DNA from: Candidatus Auribacter fodinae
GTDB taxonomy: Bacteria > Auribacterota > Auribacteria > Auribacterales > Auribacteraceae
Assembly (NCBI GenBank): GCA_003599815.1
Contig: QZJZ01000094.1
Location: 1-64,000, forward strand
Direction of reading: 5' to 3'
Length of the DNA stretch: 64,000 nucleotides
Of the stretch, positions 26,601 through 36,490 are shown piece by piece. The notes below the pieces were generated by a model. It saw only the letters and a list, made by a program, of their open reading frames with translations. It had not been told where the DNA came from and made no database searches. Both the position numbers and the translations under genes were made by a program. Position 1 is the stretch's first letter, and every line of letters starts with the position of its first letter.

Positions 26601-27464
26601 CGTTACTGATTTCGTAGTAATATTAATTGTGTATAGATCGTCTCTAACAACTTGTCGGGAGACAAACAATACATGTGTTCCGTCCGGGGAAAACACCGGA
26701 TACCGGTTGTTCTTTCCGTTTCGAAGCAGTTCCGTTTCATTTCCTCCGTCACTATCTATCATATACAAAGAACTTTTTCCGCTTGCCTGTTTGACATATA
26801 CAAGGCGATTACTATCCGGCGATAATGAAAATCCGTATTCGCTTTCAATAAGTGAGGATGTGACCTGAAATACCTCTCCATTGTGCATATTTTTTTTGTA
26901 AACAGTGTTTTGTGAGGCGTAATAGAGCCATTTACGATTTTTGCTCAGGCAAATTGAAGGGGACGCAACGGTTGCAGACTGCATTGAAACGGAAAAAGAC
27001 TCGCCTGCATCTTCCGTATATGCCGCTTCAGTGATGCTGGCTCGAGCGATAGTATTGATGACTGAGTTGTCGTTCATCAGCCATGGGTTGAAATAATAAA
27101 TATAGTCGCTCAGGCGGTAATACGCGAATGTTCCTTCGCTGTGCGGAGTCGCGGATAGTATCTGAGATGGGACGCTTTGCGAGTCATTGTCTTCGGCAAT
27201 AATGTAGTACTCGTATGTTGTATCAGTGAGAACATTTTCATCTCGGTAAGATGTTTCCGCCCGTGTAGCTTCGAGGGTAAATGAGGTATCTGAACCGGCT
27301 TTTTTGTATACTTCATATTCCATCGCACCGGGTACGGAACTCCAGTTCAGTTCGATGACCGCATTGCCGGCAGACGCAGAGACTTTGAAAGGCGGCTGAA
27401 TCGCGTAAGTGTCCGCAATCTGCAGAAAAATATAAAAGCATAATAATATTTTAAATAAATTCAT
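23661..27464 (-). CDS. secreted FN3 / TolB-like propeller / TIGR03790 multidomain protein
   Basis: The start at 27464 (MNLFKILLCFYIF) is chosen because GGATGTG lies just upstream and a signal peptide follows; the track adds 11 residues. Order of domains in the 1267 residues: fibronectin type III near 25-105; a PD40-type beta-propeller near 165-395 with blades such as YPVFSPDGTHVLFVS and YPCYSPDGTKIAFQA; several FN3 domains between about 400 and 700; a region near 703-1030 that matches the TIGR03790 family (RTLVLMNMHNPVSLEIGEYY, IRFIATTRGIPIKV); another FN3; and DSDNDGIEDSWE near 1135, a calcium-binding-like linker. Function unknown, probably surface-exposed. It stands alone on its strand. Confidence 0.85.
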   Translation of the reverse strand: MNLFKILLCFYIFLQIADTYAIQPPFKVSASAGNAVIELNWSSVPGAMEYEVYKKAGSDTSFTLEATRAETSYRDENVLTDTTYEYYIIAEDNDSQSVPSQILSATPHSEGTFAYYRLSDYIYYFNPWLMNDNSVINTIARASITEAAYTEDAGESFSVSMQSATVASPSICLSKNRKWLYYASQNTVYKKNMHNGEVFQVTSSLIESEYGFSLSPDSNRLVYVKQASGKSSLYMIDSDGGNETELLRNGKNNRYPVFSPDGTHVLFVSRQVVRDDLYTINITTKSVTQITSSSQAEQYPCYSPDGTKIAFQASNSQNGTYDIYTVSSSGTNLTAITSTGDHNEYFPAWSPDGTQLAFIYDVTVVIESVTRKYFHIVYKNADGTGDITYHTDSSHKLLLLGLCWQGKTDVMPPSAILDLSSGTVTSESAELSFSAPGDDGTSGQADQYTFIYSEEPIIPDTEYPSIIDGTVPLISGSAESRLLEHLKANTQYYIAIQSSDDQGNVSDLSNIITILTQPSDDSATPSPPTNITVTPSDYLRMVITWNHSPSSDTAGYIISRNGNPLANLAYTTEYIDEANSKDTLYTYTVTAFDENGNLSTSTAASGTSKDATIPPAPDWLRVYNEQDSVRLRWEPVAVPDISGYKIYRQSGSTTTLLGNSGISTQFTDSTGTVNQTYTYYITAVDTAGNESQPSKQLPGTAGWTDAERTLVLMNMHNPVSLEIGEYYQNARGIPESNMITLNTYDVYNISAESFIPQIYQPVYNYITQNGLTEKIRFIATTRGIPIKVTTAGLSTDAVLADLFNSNQEYIPNVEDMSASVHPYYLAQQRFTGDYNMILTARLDGPSIGMVKDLIDRSLYAEKYPQYFHYGSTCLDERNISPNAYDGGYAQAERFIKTTAVFAKDTVIVKEKTSALFANNSCTDPKFYYGWYSYWNFKDIFADAFLPGSIAGHLDSASFQALYNTGDNNWGIHLITRGATAVYGSVSEPYTLAFPAGGILHDRLNKGFNLAESYWCASNTLRWRMILLGDPLFNPYANTPDNDTTAPIISNVSASPAGYNAMSITWDTDEITDHSVTYFTSQNDVQDSGYTKWYSRHSRIILSGIEPGIEYSFYVTARDPAGNETISDTGQFTYTDSDNDGIEDSWETTYFSHITEYAGFHDPDCDAVINFDEFRQGTNPLSPEQVVFTHDSTATKVSFSTSDAYKYRIYYSNTLGSASTWTQAGPDRAGTGATITWTDDGRNTGSKPQSDPSLEMRFYKITSELISR

Positions 27465-27653
27465 GATTAAACACATCCGTGAGTTGAACACATTCAATTA
27501 TATATTACATAATCGACGCATTTATAACAGAACTTATATATTTAACTTCATGATGGTTATATAAATAAATCGGCAATAAAACATTAAATGAAAAGTTTTG
27601 CCCTGATCCGCCGACAAATAAGTTTGTGCGAGGGCTTAACAGACTGTGCTTAA

Positions 27654-27683
27654 TTGACTTCAAAACTGTAATTGTGGTATTAT
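27654..27683 (+). promoter_or_regulatory. sigma-70 promoter for the giant protein gene
   Basis: TTGACT and TATTAT, each one base off consensus, are spaced by 18 bases. Transcription would begin near 27690, leaving about 55 bases before the ATG at 27745 but only 10 before the track's TTG at 27700, which supports the later start. The rest of the 235-base gap (27465-27699) shows no gene. Confidence 0.55.
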
Positions 27684-27744
27684 GTTAGTGTAAAGTTAGT
27701 TGATAAAACACAGCGTTTTAAAAACGAAAAGGCCCTTGTCTGTT

Positions 27745-30700
27745 ATGATCAAAAACAGGAATATTCTGAAATTTATTTCTATAGCGCTGATCGAACTTCT
27801 TTTCTGCCCTGATGGTATATTTGGCGCTGACCTGCCGGAGCGGTATTCCGTACCTGAAAAGTATGGTTCAGTAAAGATGATTCATACCGCACCGAACTCG
27901 GATAAATGGATCATTCATATTCAGGATGCCCATTGCAACAGTGATGCTCAGATGAATATTGCCGCGATTCTCCAGCGATTGAACAGAAATGAAGCTCTTG
28001 ACCTTGTGTTATTGGAAGGCTCAGAAGGCGTCATAGATCCCGCCCCTCTTCGTGATTATCCCGACCATAAAGCACGTAATACGGTATCAAAATATTTGGT
28101 TAATTCCGCTGATATATCAGGAGCTGAGTATTTTTCAATATTGAGTGATCTGGATGTGCCGCTTTATGGTATTGAGGAAGAAGATCTGTACACAAAAAAT
28201 CTTGAAGCCTTAGTCACTGTAATGAATTTGAAAAACAGGAATATGGCGTTGCTGGATATGTTAAACCAGTGTGTCAATGACTCGATTTTGAATCGTTGTT
28301 CCAAAGAAGTACAGGAATTCGTCTCATGGAAAACACGGTATGACCATCACCAGACAGATGTTTACGATTACGTGTCATATATAAAACAATATATTGATAT
28401 TGAGCATGATGCATATCCGAATATATCGTTCATATTGGATCTTACCGCGAAAAAGAACGCTGTTGATTTTGGCACGCTTGAAGAAGAGACCGCTGACCTG
28501 CTGAATTATTTTTCAGCGAATCTTGCGCGTGAGAAGCTGGCGGAACTGTTTAAGCTCAATCTTCGATTTAAAGTAGGTGAGTTATCTGCGAGCGCTTTTT
28601 TTCAGAAAATACGTTCATTTATGCAGGAAGAAGAGATCAATGAGGAACGCTATCCTCACATAGTGCAGTATTGCGGTATGATCGATCTGTACGCCTCGAT
28701 AGATCACAGGGTTCTGGCTGATGAGATAGCGGTATGTGAAGCGCAGGCGGTCAGTACATGTGTAAAATCTCAGTTCGAGATGGATTGCTATGATCTATGG
28801 TACAGGTTAGGCATACTCAGGAACTATATGAATCTTGAACTGACGAAAAACGAAAAGGCGTATTATTCTGCGAATACGGAGCTGTTTGCGTTGCCAGCCA
28901 TGCGCGGGTTACTGCAATCGGCGGCTCCTGATAAAGCAGGCAGTATGGAAAGCGCTTTGAATGAGCTGGATAGTAATAGGAACAATATATCTTCTTTTTA
29001 CGAATACGCTTATAAACGCGATGAGATTCTGGTGGAAAAAACGCTGGAATATATGGATTCAACCAATTCCTCCTCAGCGGCGCTGGTGGCTGGAGGCTTT
29101 CACACGGAAGGCATTACGCGAATACTCGCTGAGAGGGACGTCAATGTAGCGGTAGTGGTTCCGAAAATAAGCAAAATAACAGATCAGGATCATTATTTTT
29201 CAATAATTTCACATACCAGATCGCCGTATGAGCAATTTATAGAAACCGCTCTGAATTCTCTTGCGGATACATCGTTTCTGGCTCAGAACCAGATTGGCCC
29301 CGATCAGATGCGGCGTCAGATTAAACTGACAAAAGCAATATCATTATTTATGGGCGAATCTGCGGATAACCTCCATGCGCAGAACCGCGCTTTCGGCCCT
29401 CAGGAACTGATAAACAGCCTGAATAGCATGTTGCAGGGATATGATACTCATTCAGTCCGTTTTGAGGATATGACGTTCATTGATGGATACCGTTTTTATA
29501 TGCTGTCCATAAACGGCAGGAAAACAGTCTTCTATTTTGAGGATAAAGGTTCACCAGCCATATCAAAAATTATGGATTCCGTTGTTGATGACATAGCTTC
29601 GATTCTTGAGACAAAGATAGAGTTGGACGGCGAAAAAAATGTAACTGTGCTGCGCCCGGAAATCATGGCACGGCTGGAAGAACAGAGATCTGTGATAGAA
29701 GCCCGGTTACAGTCGCAGTTGTCCGGAGCAATACAGATGACCGCAGATTTAAAGAAACAGTTGAAAAATGCTATTGTCGATTTTGCATATCTGAACGATC
29801 AGGAATTTACGCTGGAAGAAGTAGTGAATATGCTTCGCCAGACTTACGGTATGGTATTTGACTACCGTGCCGACCTTCAGCCTGTAATTGAAGAAATGAT
29901 CCGCGAAAATTGGCTTAATGGAAATTTTGATATTCCTGAATTGCCTTTCACCCTTGATCTTGATGTCCGTCTGGCTTATTATCTGAGTATGATGGCTGAG
30001 GACGAAAATTATTTCCCGAAAACGTCCGAACTGTCGGAAATGTACAGGGCTCGTTTCCGTCCGTTCAATATAGAGAATATCATGATTGAACAGGGCGTGC
30101 CGATGGAAGCGGTTTTATCCATTGTGCGCCAAATGGATAGTTATGGCACATCAGGCAAGTTAGAGACGGTTTTCGGGTATACTCTCCCATCCGGAGATGC
30201 GTTCGAAGGGCGTATTATAACAAACGAAAACGGATTCAGTTATCTGAGCATTTCGTCGATAGGGCAGTCGGCGATAGATAATTTTGGGGCAGGCTTTGAT
30301 TTTGATATGCCCGCAGTACCCGATGTTGAACTTGTTCAGGAACAGACCGCTTTAACGGTGATGATTGAGAATAATCGCTATATTGTTTCTTTAGTGGAAA
30401 TGGGGGATGAAGAGAAACCCGCAAATATTCTTCTTCAGGAGGAGATACCGTTTTCAGAGACAGCCCGTGAATCGCTTATGAATATTCTTAATACTATTAT
30501 AGTTAACTATGTTCCATACACATCATTAAACAGTCTGGTGATTATGAATCAGGATCGAGTTCGTCTTTTTGATATTAGTGAAGGAATTGAACCGGAAGAT
30601 ATTCAAGGGCTTATTCCTGATGCTGAGTTTGGGAATATATTAATTTCCGAAATTAATGGTATCAATCAAGCTGTTGCCAATATCATCGACGGTGAGCCGC

Positions 30701-33700
30701 TGGACAGCCTGAGCCCGATTCTTGATGAACGCTCGGATGATTCTGACATTATACGTAAACTGAGCGCTTATAATCCGCACGCTCTGCTTGAAATTGCGCG
30801 CACATCACGGAATTCAGCGTATTTAAAAGTGCTCGCCGGACAGGATCTTTATTCTCAGCCTGATTCACCCGTAAGGCTCTCGGACTTTAATACGTTTCGC
30901 ATTAAAGAAGTACTTATTGACAACAAATTTACGCCTACGGATTCATTACGTGAACTTGCCATGGACAGTCACTTTTTTGAGTATCTTTTAAAAAGAAACC
31001 CTCAGAAACTGAAACGGCTTATCGATCATGAACAGTCTATACCTGAATTACTTGAACTTGTTGGCGATCAACTTGAAGAAATTGATGATACCATTGACTC
31101 TGCTGTGGCGGAAGACCTGAAAACCTATATTATTCAAAGCAAATTAGCTGATGATACTTTGTTGCTGAAATATTTAAATGATCCTTCGCTGAAAGTGCGC
31201 GTTGCTCTTGCCCGATCTCAATTATCAGATGTGATGGCGCATGATCCAGCCGAAGAAGTGCGCATTGAGGTCGCGAAGAATCCGAAAACAACATTGATTA
31301 TTTTGAAAACCTACCTTGATTCCGAAGGCACAGCGGTTAAGACTGCACTGGCGTCAAATACTATGATTGACCGTGAGATTGTTGATTCATTAATGGCTGA
31401 AACTGATGAAAACCTCAAAGCCGTGCTGGCGCGTACATTAAGCGCTGAATCGTTACCGTTGCTGGAACAGTTTCAAAAGGAAATATCAGCCTATTTGATA
31501 CGCCTTATGAATGAGCATGGTTCTCTGGTGGATGAGGCTATTGCCCGCAGTAAGGGCAAACTGGATGAGCAGGTGTTGCTGAAATTACTTGAACAAGGGC
31601 CCAAAGTGCAGGAACTTGTTGCCGCTCGTTCTGATATCACCCCGAAGGTGCTCAAGGAATTATATGACATAAAGGCAGATGCTATTCGCCACCAGCTGGT
31701 CATTAATAGTGTTGTCGATTTACCCACTAGCGAATATATCTCCATTATCAATAAGAGCAAAAATGAAAAGGATGGATGGAAAACACGGCGCGCTATCGCA
31801 TCGAAAAAGCATTTAAAAGAGTCCGTGATGGAAATTCTCGCGGAAGATGAAAACGTCTTGGTTCGCGCTCAGATAGCTCATCGGCATGACCTTAAATCAG
31901 ATCTGTTTGAGGTGCTTGCCGCTGATCCAGTCCCGTTAGTACGCTCTTTTATCGCCGCAAACAGTGAGGCGCCCATAGGGGTAATACTTGGTTTAAGGAA
32001 TGATGAAACGCTTTTAAGCGAAGGACTGGTCACGGAACGTGGATTACTTGAAGGAATAACGCCTGATATGGTAGACAGGCTGAACAATCAGAAAACAACT
32101 GTTCTGACAAGGCTGGCAAGCAACCCCAGAATGTTACAGAGCCACAAACTGACGGATCGCCTTATTCGCGATTATAAGTATCACATTATTGTACTTCGCA
32201 CGATTCGTGACCAGCGGCAGAAGGCCGTTGATCTCTACAATGCGGGTGATTTTCATGGCGCGAAAGATATTCTTAAAATGCTTGCCAATTCGCATTATGC
32301 TCCGTACGGAACACATTTTCAGTTGGCTAACGCCATGATCCATATTCGTGATTTCCACCGCGCTGAAGAGTATTACAAGCGTGCTGTTGAGGAAACGAAT
32401 AATGTCGCGGCTCAGATTGCCTTGACCTCATTGCAGGGGCAGGTTGAAGTTTCTCCGCACTTGTTATACCTTGAAACGCCGTTACTGACGATTTTGCAGA
32501 ATTTCCATAATGTTTTACCGATCAAACCGGCAGACCACAATGTCATTCTGGAGTTTATACAGGACGCGCAGTCCACTGTTTCCGGCGCGACGAGTATTGA
32601 AAATATACCCGACTATATTTCTCCGTCTTCCCGCTGGGTAGATCTCCTGAAAAACGAAAATGTCGAACAGTTAGTCGCATTGCAGGTATATGCGTTGCGT
32701 GACGTATTAAGCCAGAGACTGATAGATATTCCCGGCGTATTAAAAGTACTGCGGCATTCTTTGCCGACAATGCTTGATTACCGCAACGTGACTGCGAAAA
32801 TGGATGAGGTTCGCGGTCATTTCTGGAGCGAAGTTATTGATAATTCCAACTTATCTGCGGAATTAAAAGCTGAAATGAGAAAAACTTCACCGGAACTGGT
32901 GGAATTATTTATGCGAGGCGGCGTAAGAGCGCTGGCAAAACGTGAAGAATACAATGAGTTCCGCCAGTCCATCATTATGGATAATGTACCGTCGATGATA
33001 CGGGAAGACGTGGCCCGTTCCGTGTGGCTTGAATTTCTCGAAATGACTGAAGATATGTTATTTAGCGAGCCTGATTACTTCAGGCGACTGAACCTTGTGA
33101 AACAATACGGTACTTTCGGCGGGATAGACCAGACCCTGAAAATAAGCCTTTCCTTGAGCGGCGGCGATTTTTATTATGGAGTCGGCGATATAAATTCGGT
33201 AGTTCGGTCGGAGGGGGCGCATAGTATAACCAGCGGTATTTTCCGCAACCTTGGAGAGTATCGGTACGTTGACGAGCTTCAGGATCGGGCGGCGCATTTG
33301 TCTTTTCCGGCGGATCTTGATAATTCCATTGAAGGGCAAAGAGTTCTCGCTATTTATACTAATCATGACGCATTGGCAATGGATCTATATCATATGATTT
33401 CCACAAAGCTGTCTTCAACGCAAATTATAGAGACAATCAGGAATTTTAAAGGAAAGAATTTAGTAGAAGATTACACTGTGCGCAACGCCTTGACCGCCTT
33501 GAGCGAACTCGATGATACCACATTGGGAAAACGGCTTATTGGCGAAGCCTTGTTTTATTTGTACCGTGACGAGTCGAACCTTGAATTAATCGATGAGGAA
33601 TTGCCGCTTGTGATCCAACGGCTTGGACAGTTGAAGGATGATATAAAATCGTTGCGCTGGAATGTTCGTGCCTTTTTTGAGGGCGGTGCGTACCTTGAAA

Positions 33701-35847
33701 CGTATAACCAGCCTTTCCCAACACTTGCGCCGCCACTGGATTTACTGGTAGGCGTAGAGGCTCTTGATAAGCTTAACCAGCCGAATATTAACAATCATTA
33801 CACAGGAGAATGGCTCCATTATTTATTGCGTATGAGAGTTCGTGAGCTTCTTGTCGCGAACCAGTTGACTCAATATAACCTTCGCCGGTTTTATACTACT
33901 GCTGTCATTTACCTGTCCGCGGTGACGAAACATGGCGAGCTGTTTGGGCATCTTGCCAATATAAAAGCTAAGTTTGAACAAGCCGATCAGAATGTACTGC
34001 CTGATGTGGTTAATATGCTGAATAATAACCGTATAACCGGATTGTCAGCGGTGATGCAGGAGCATATGCTTGACCTTCGGGCACGGGCGTCATCGCTCAT
34101 AAAGTTTGATAAAATGCGATTGATGGCATTACTTCAAAAGAGCACATTGGATAGATTTGTCGATACGGCTCACCCTTCGTATCCGATGACTATGAGTTTG
34201 GCGAATCACATTATTGACCGCCTGAAAAAGGGACAGTATCCTGAAGCGGCATATTTAACCTCGAACCTGATGGAACGCCTGCGAAAACATCAGTACCTTG
34301 GATATGCTCAGGAAATTGAAAGAAGTATTTTACCGATGGATGAGGAAGCTCGTGCGTTTGTTCAGGGCTTCTTTTCTGAATTTGAGCGATATGATGATTT
34401 GCGCAAAACCGCCGCGACAACTTTGCCGCAGGTAACAGAGGTGATAAAATCATTAACGCCGGAAACGGTTTTTGGCGCTGTGGAGAACCGGCAGGTAGCG
34501 GCGGCGGAGCCTGAAAAAGTTATGCTCAAGGAAATAGGGTCGCAGTTGACTAAGCTTCTTCTTATGACAGGCGAAATCACGTTTTCACAGTTTATGAACC
34601 TTGCCACTGATTATTATACAGGCGCTTATCAGGCATTTAAGAAGTCAGGTCAATTTGTTCCTCAAGCCGCTTTCGTGCCAACGTCACCGGTATTCTGGTC
34701 AACGCTGAAAGATCAGCTTTTTGGTTTTCTGAAGAGATACAGTTTCATCAATATGGCATCCCTTCTTGAAAAGTTTAAAGAGGATTTTTCTATGAATGCC
34801 AAAACTGACCGCGGCGGCGCAAAGCTGTATACGCATTGGTCGTCAGTATTGCCTGTCTTCTATATTTTTGGAGGCGAAGCAGTACGGTCTGTCATGTCTA
34901 TGGTGGGAGGCGCCGCTTTTATTGCGCTTGGTATTTTCGGTATATTTAAAGCAGGACAATTATTAGCCCGTTATTTCGCCGAACAGAGAGAACGGAAATT
35001 TGCGGAATCCGGTACGGATACTCTTGTCCGTCCTGAGTTTTCTCAATGGGGTAATGGCTTACAGCCGTTGACGCCTGAACTGGATATTAAAGCAGTTGAC
35101 TTGATCAGGCCGTATATTGTATCCAGCGTGCCTGAAGGCAGAAAACGTACTACTCTGATTATGGATTTCGATTCTTTATCATCAAATTGGGATGTGGTGT
35201 CTGTGATTGAGTATTACCTGAAAAACGATTTAGCCGATGGCAGGCAAATCTTTTTTGTATCGGCAGAAAAGTCACAACGGCAAATGCGGCATATTCTTAA
35301 CAAAGCGGGCATAGTCCTGACACCGGCCATACGAACCATAGGTATTGATGATTTACGGGCGGGCCTTGAGCCGGGCGCTCAGCCTGAGGATGTATTTCGC
35401 TATTTACAGCGGAATTACAATATTTCAGTTCAGGAGTCCCTGTTGCTGGTCTCGTCATCATATGACTCATCTTTCACGCCATCCTTTATGAATCAAGGAG
35501 GTATTATATTTCAGCTTACGCCTGTTGAGAATATAGGGAGTATTTTTACCTTTTTTGATACAGCATTATCTTTCTCTGATGCTGATAAAATACCCTATAT
35601 GTTACCTTTGAATGACGTTTCTTCGCAAAGCCCATATTATGATTGGTTTATGCATAAGAAAGAGAACTATGGTACCGTCAGTGTTGATGATCTGATTCAG
35701 GAAATAGAACGGCGAGGAAAACAACCATCTCCGCAGGATATGGCGGGAATATCTTTTGGTATTCTTCCTGCAGGAGGTTATCTTGGTGTACCGAATTCAA
35801 AATTGAAACTCAATCCCCGATCTGATATAATCGAGTCTTCCTTGTAA
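27745..35847 (+). CDS. giant exported protein with EreA/ChaN/TIKI-like N-terminal domain and repeat-rich body
   Basis: The protein has 2700 residues from ATG 27745, chosen over the track's TTG because a signal peptide (ILKFISIALIELLFCPDGIFG) follows and the promoter is close. Positions here use track numbering. About residues 65-490 form a domain with IIHIQDAHCNSDAQ, LVLLEGSEGVID, ISGAEYFSI, PLYGIEEEDLY and AALVAGGFHTEGI, an arrangement of His, Glu and Asp like EreA/ChaN/TIKI-type folds. Residues near 1090-1430 hold alpha repeats with L..D....VR..VA spacing, like LRV/HEAT repeats. A TPR-like pair lies near 1507-1567. A hydrophobic helix (SMVGGAAFIALGIFGIF) is near 2400, followed by a soluble tail with TTLIMDFDSL that might be a degenerate HAD-like fold. 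I recall similar first domains in very large Omnitrophota proteins. Function unknown; no stop interrupts it. Confidence 0.9.
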   Translation: MIKNRNILKFISIALIELLFCPDGIFGADLPERYSVPEKYGSVKMIHTAPNSDKWIIHIQDAHCNSDAQMNIAAILQRLNRNEALDLVLLEGSEGVIDPAPLRDYPDHKARNTVSKYLVNSADISGAEYFSILSDLDVPLYGIEEEDLYTKNLEALVTVMNLKNRNMALLDMLNQCVNDSILNRCSKEVQEFVSWKTRYDHHQTDVYDYVSYIKQYIDIEHDAYPNISFILDLTAKKNAVDFGTLEEETADLLNYFSANLAREKLAELFKLNLRFKVGELSASAFFQKIRSFMQEEEINEERYPHIVQYCGMIDLYASIDHRVLADEIAVCEAQAVSTCVKSQFEMDCYDLWYRLGILRNYMNLELTKNEKAYYSANTELFALPAMRGLLQSAAPDKAGSMESALNELDSNRNNISSFYEYAYKRDEILVEKTLEYMDSTNSSSAALVAGGFHTEGITRILAERDVNVAVVVPKISKITDQDHYFSIISHTRSPYEQFIETALNSLADTSFLAQNQIGPDQMRRQIKLTKAISLFMGESADNLHAQNRAFGPQELINSLNSMLQGYDTHSVRFEDMTFIDGYRFYMLSINGRKTVFYFEDKGSPAISKIMDSVVDDIASILETKIELDGEKNVTVLRPEIMARLEEQRSVIEARLQSQLSGAIQMTADLKKQLKNAIVDFAYLNDQEFTLEEVVNMLRQTYGMVFDYRADLQPVIEEMIRENWLNGNFDIPELPFTLDLDVRLAYYLSMMAEDENYFPKTSELSEMYRARFRPFNIENIMIEQGVPMEAVLSIVRQMDSYGTSGKLETVFGYTLPSGDAFEGRIITNENGFSYLSISSIGQSAIDNFGAGFDFDMPAVPDVELVQEQTALTVMIENNRYIVSLVEMGDEEKPANILLQEEIPFSETARESLMNILNTIIVNYVPYTSLNSLVIMNQDRVRLFDISEGIEPEDIQGLIPDAEFGNILISEINGINQAVANIIDGEPLDSLSPILDERSDDSDIIRKLSAYNPHALLEIARTSRNSAYLKVLAGQDLYSQPDSPVRLSDFNTFRIKEVLIDNKFTPTDSLRELAMDSHFFEYLLKRNPQKLKRLIDHEQSIPELLELVGDQLEEIDDTIDSAVAEDLKTYIIQSKLADDTLLLKYLNDPSLKVRVALARSQLSDVMAHDPAEEVRIEVAKNPKTTLIILKTYLDSEGTAVKTALASNTMIDREIVDSLMAETDENLKAVLARTLSAESLPLLEQFQKEISAYLIRLMNEHGSLVDEAIARSKGKLDEQVLLKLLEQGPKVQELVAARSDITPKVLKELYDIKADAIRHQLVINSVVDLPTSEYISIINKSKNEKDGWKTRRAIASKKHLKESVMEILAEDENVLVRAQIAHRHDLKSDLFEVLAADPVPLVRSFIAANSEAPIGVILGLRNDETLLSEGLVTERGLLEGITPDMVDRLNNQKTTVLTRLASNPRMLQSHKLTDRLIRDYKYHIIVLRTIRDQRQKAVDLYNAGDFHGAKDILKMLANSHYAPYGTHFQLANAMIHIRDFHRAEEYYKRAVEETNNVAAQIALTSLQGQVEVSPHLLYLETPLLTILQNFHNVLPIKPADHNVILEFIQDAQSTVSGATSIENIPDYISPSSRWVDLLKNENVEQLVALQVYALRDVLSQRLIDIPGVLKVLRHSLPTMLDYRNVTAKMDEVRGHFWSEVIDNSNLSAELKAEMRKTSPELVELFMRGGVRALAKREEYNEFRQSIIMDNVPSMIREDVARSVWLEFLEMTEDMLFSEPDYFRRLNLVKQYGTFGGIDQTLKISLSLSGGDFYYGVGDINSVVRSEGAHSITSGIFRNLGEYRYVDELQDRAAHLSFPADLDNSIEGQRVLAIYTNHDALAMDLYHMISTKLSSTQIIETIRNFKGKNLVEDYTVRNALTALSELDDTTLGKRLIGEALFYLYRDESNLELIDEELPLVIQRLGQLKDDIKSLRWNVRAFFEGGAYLETYNQPFPTLAPPLDLLVGVEALDKLNQPNINNHYTGEWLHYLLRMRVRELLVANQLTQYNLRRFYTTAVIYLSAVTKHGELFGHLANIKAKFEQADQNVLPDVVNMLNNNRITGLSAVMQEHMLDLRARASSLIKFDKMRLMALLQKSTLDRFVDTAHPSYPMTMSLANHIIDRLKKGQYPEAAYLTSNLMERLRKHQYLGYAQEIERSILPMDEEARAFVQGFFSEFERYDDLRKTAATTLPQVTEVIKSLTPETVFGAVENRQVAAAEPEKVMLKEIGSQLTKLLLMTGEITFSQFMNLATDYYTGAYQAFKKSGQFVPQAAFVPTSPVFWSTLKDQLFGFLKRYSFINMASLLEKFKEDFSMNAKTDRGGAKLYTHWSSVLPVFYIFGGEAVRSVMSMVGGAAFIALGIFGIFKAGQLLARYFAEQRERKFAESGTDTLVRPEFSQWGNGLQPLTPELDIKAVDLIRPYIVSSVPEGRKRTTLIMDFDSLSSNWDVVSVIEYYLKNDLADGRQIFFVSAEKSQRQMRHILNKAGIVLTPAIRTIGIDDLRAGLEPGAQPEDVFRYLQRNYNISVQESLLLVSSSYDSSFTPSFMNQGGIIFQLTPVENIGSIFTFFDTALSFSDADKIPYMLPLNDVSSQSPYYDWFMHKKENYGTVSVDDLIQEIERRGKQPSPQDMAGISFGILPAGGYLGVPNSKLKLNPRSDIIESSL

Positions 35848-35896
35848 TACTATCATTTTTTCAATGAGGCATATTCTGTGATAACAGGATTACTAT

Positions 35897-36490
35897 ATGG
35901 TTAGAATTATTGCCGGTAAATGGCGCAGTAGAAAAATTGTCATACCGCAAGCATCTAGTATACGCCCTACTTCCGATAGGGTGAAAGAAGCCCTATTTTC
36001 TTCTCTTGGCGAGAAGGTTGTTGATGCGCGTGTCCTTGACTTGTTTTGCGGTGCTGGCAATCTGGGGCTGGAAGCGTTGAGCAGGGGAGCACGCTCATCC
36101 TGTTTCGTTGAGAATAATACAGTGTGCCTGAGATTTCTGGAGACCAATATACGGGCATTAGAATGCAGTGAATCCTCACGGGTGGTCAGGTCTGATGCGG
36201 TGAGGTTTATTGAATCATATAAATCTTCTGAAAACGGATTTGACATAGTTTTCGCCGATCCCCCGTACGATATTGTCACACAATTGTTTACACTGCATGG
36301 CAATAGAAATATATTGCAACTGATGGTGGAACATGGTATAGTTAGCGGCTTTACAACGATTGTCCTTGAGCATGGGGCTAAGTTTGCTATACCAGAGAGC
36401 CTGAATACCATCATGAGTGTCAAAACACGGCGATATGGTGATACGGCTGTTTCGTTTTTTCAATTGATAAATAAGGATTATACGCAATGA
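35897..36490 (+). CDS. rsmD: 16S rRNA (guanine(966)-N(2))-methyltransferase RsmD
   Basis: RsmD methylates G966 of 16S rRNA. The 197-residue protein begins RIIAGKWRSRKIVIP and IRPTSDRVKEALFSSLG, has the SAM-binding VLDLFCGAGNLGLEALSRGA and the catalytic motif FADPPYD, all typical. Its stop overlaps the coaD ATG by 4 bases, the usual rsmD-coaD pairing. It opens the long plus-strand housekeeping run 49 bases after the giant gene. Confidence 0.95.
   Translation: MVRIIAGKWRSRKIVIPQASSIRPTSDRVKEALFSSLGEKVVDARVLDLFCGAGNLGLEALSRGARSSCFVENNTVCLRFLETNIRALECSESSRVVRSDAVRFIESYKSSENGFDIVFADPPYDIVTQLFTLHGNRNILQLMVEHGIVSGFTTIVLEHGAKFAIPESLNTIMSVKTRRYGDTAVSFFQLINKDYTQ

Noticed and set aside
27700-27744. TTG start of the giant protein
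   Set aside because: It would lie about 10 bases from the predicted transcription start with no ribosome binding site and would put 15 polar residues ahead of the signal peptide.
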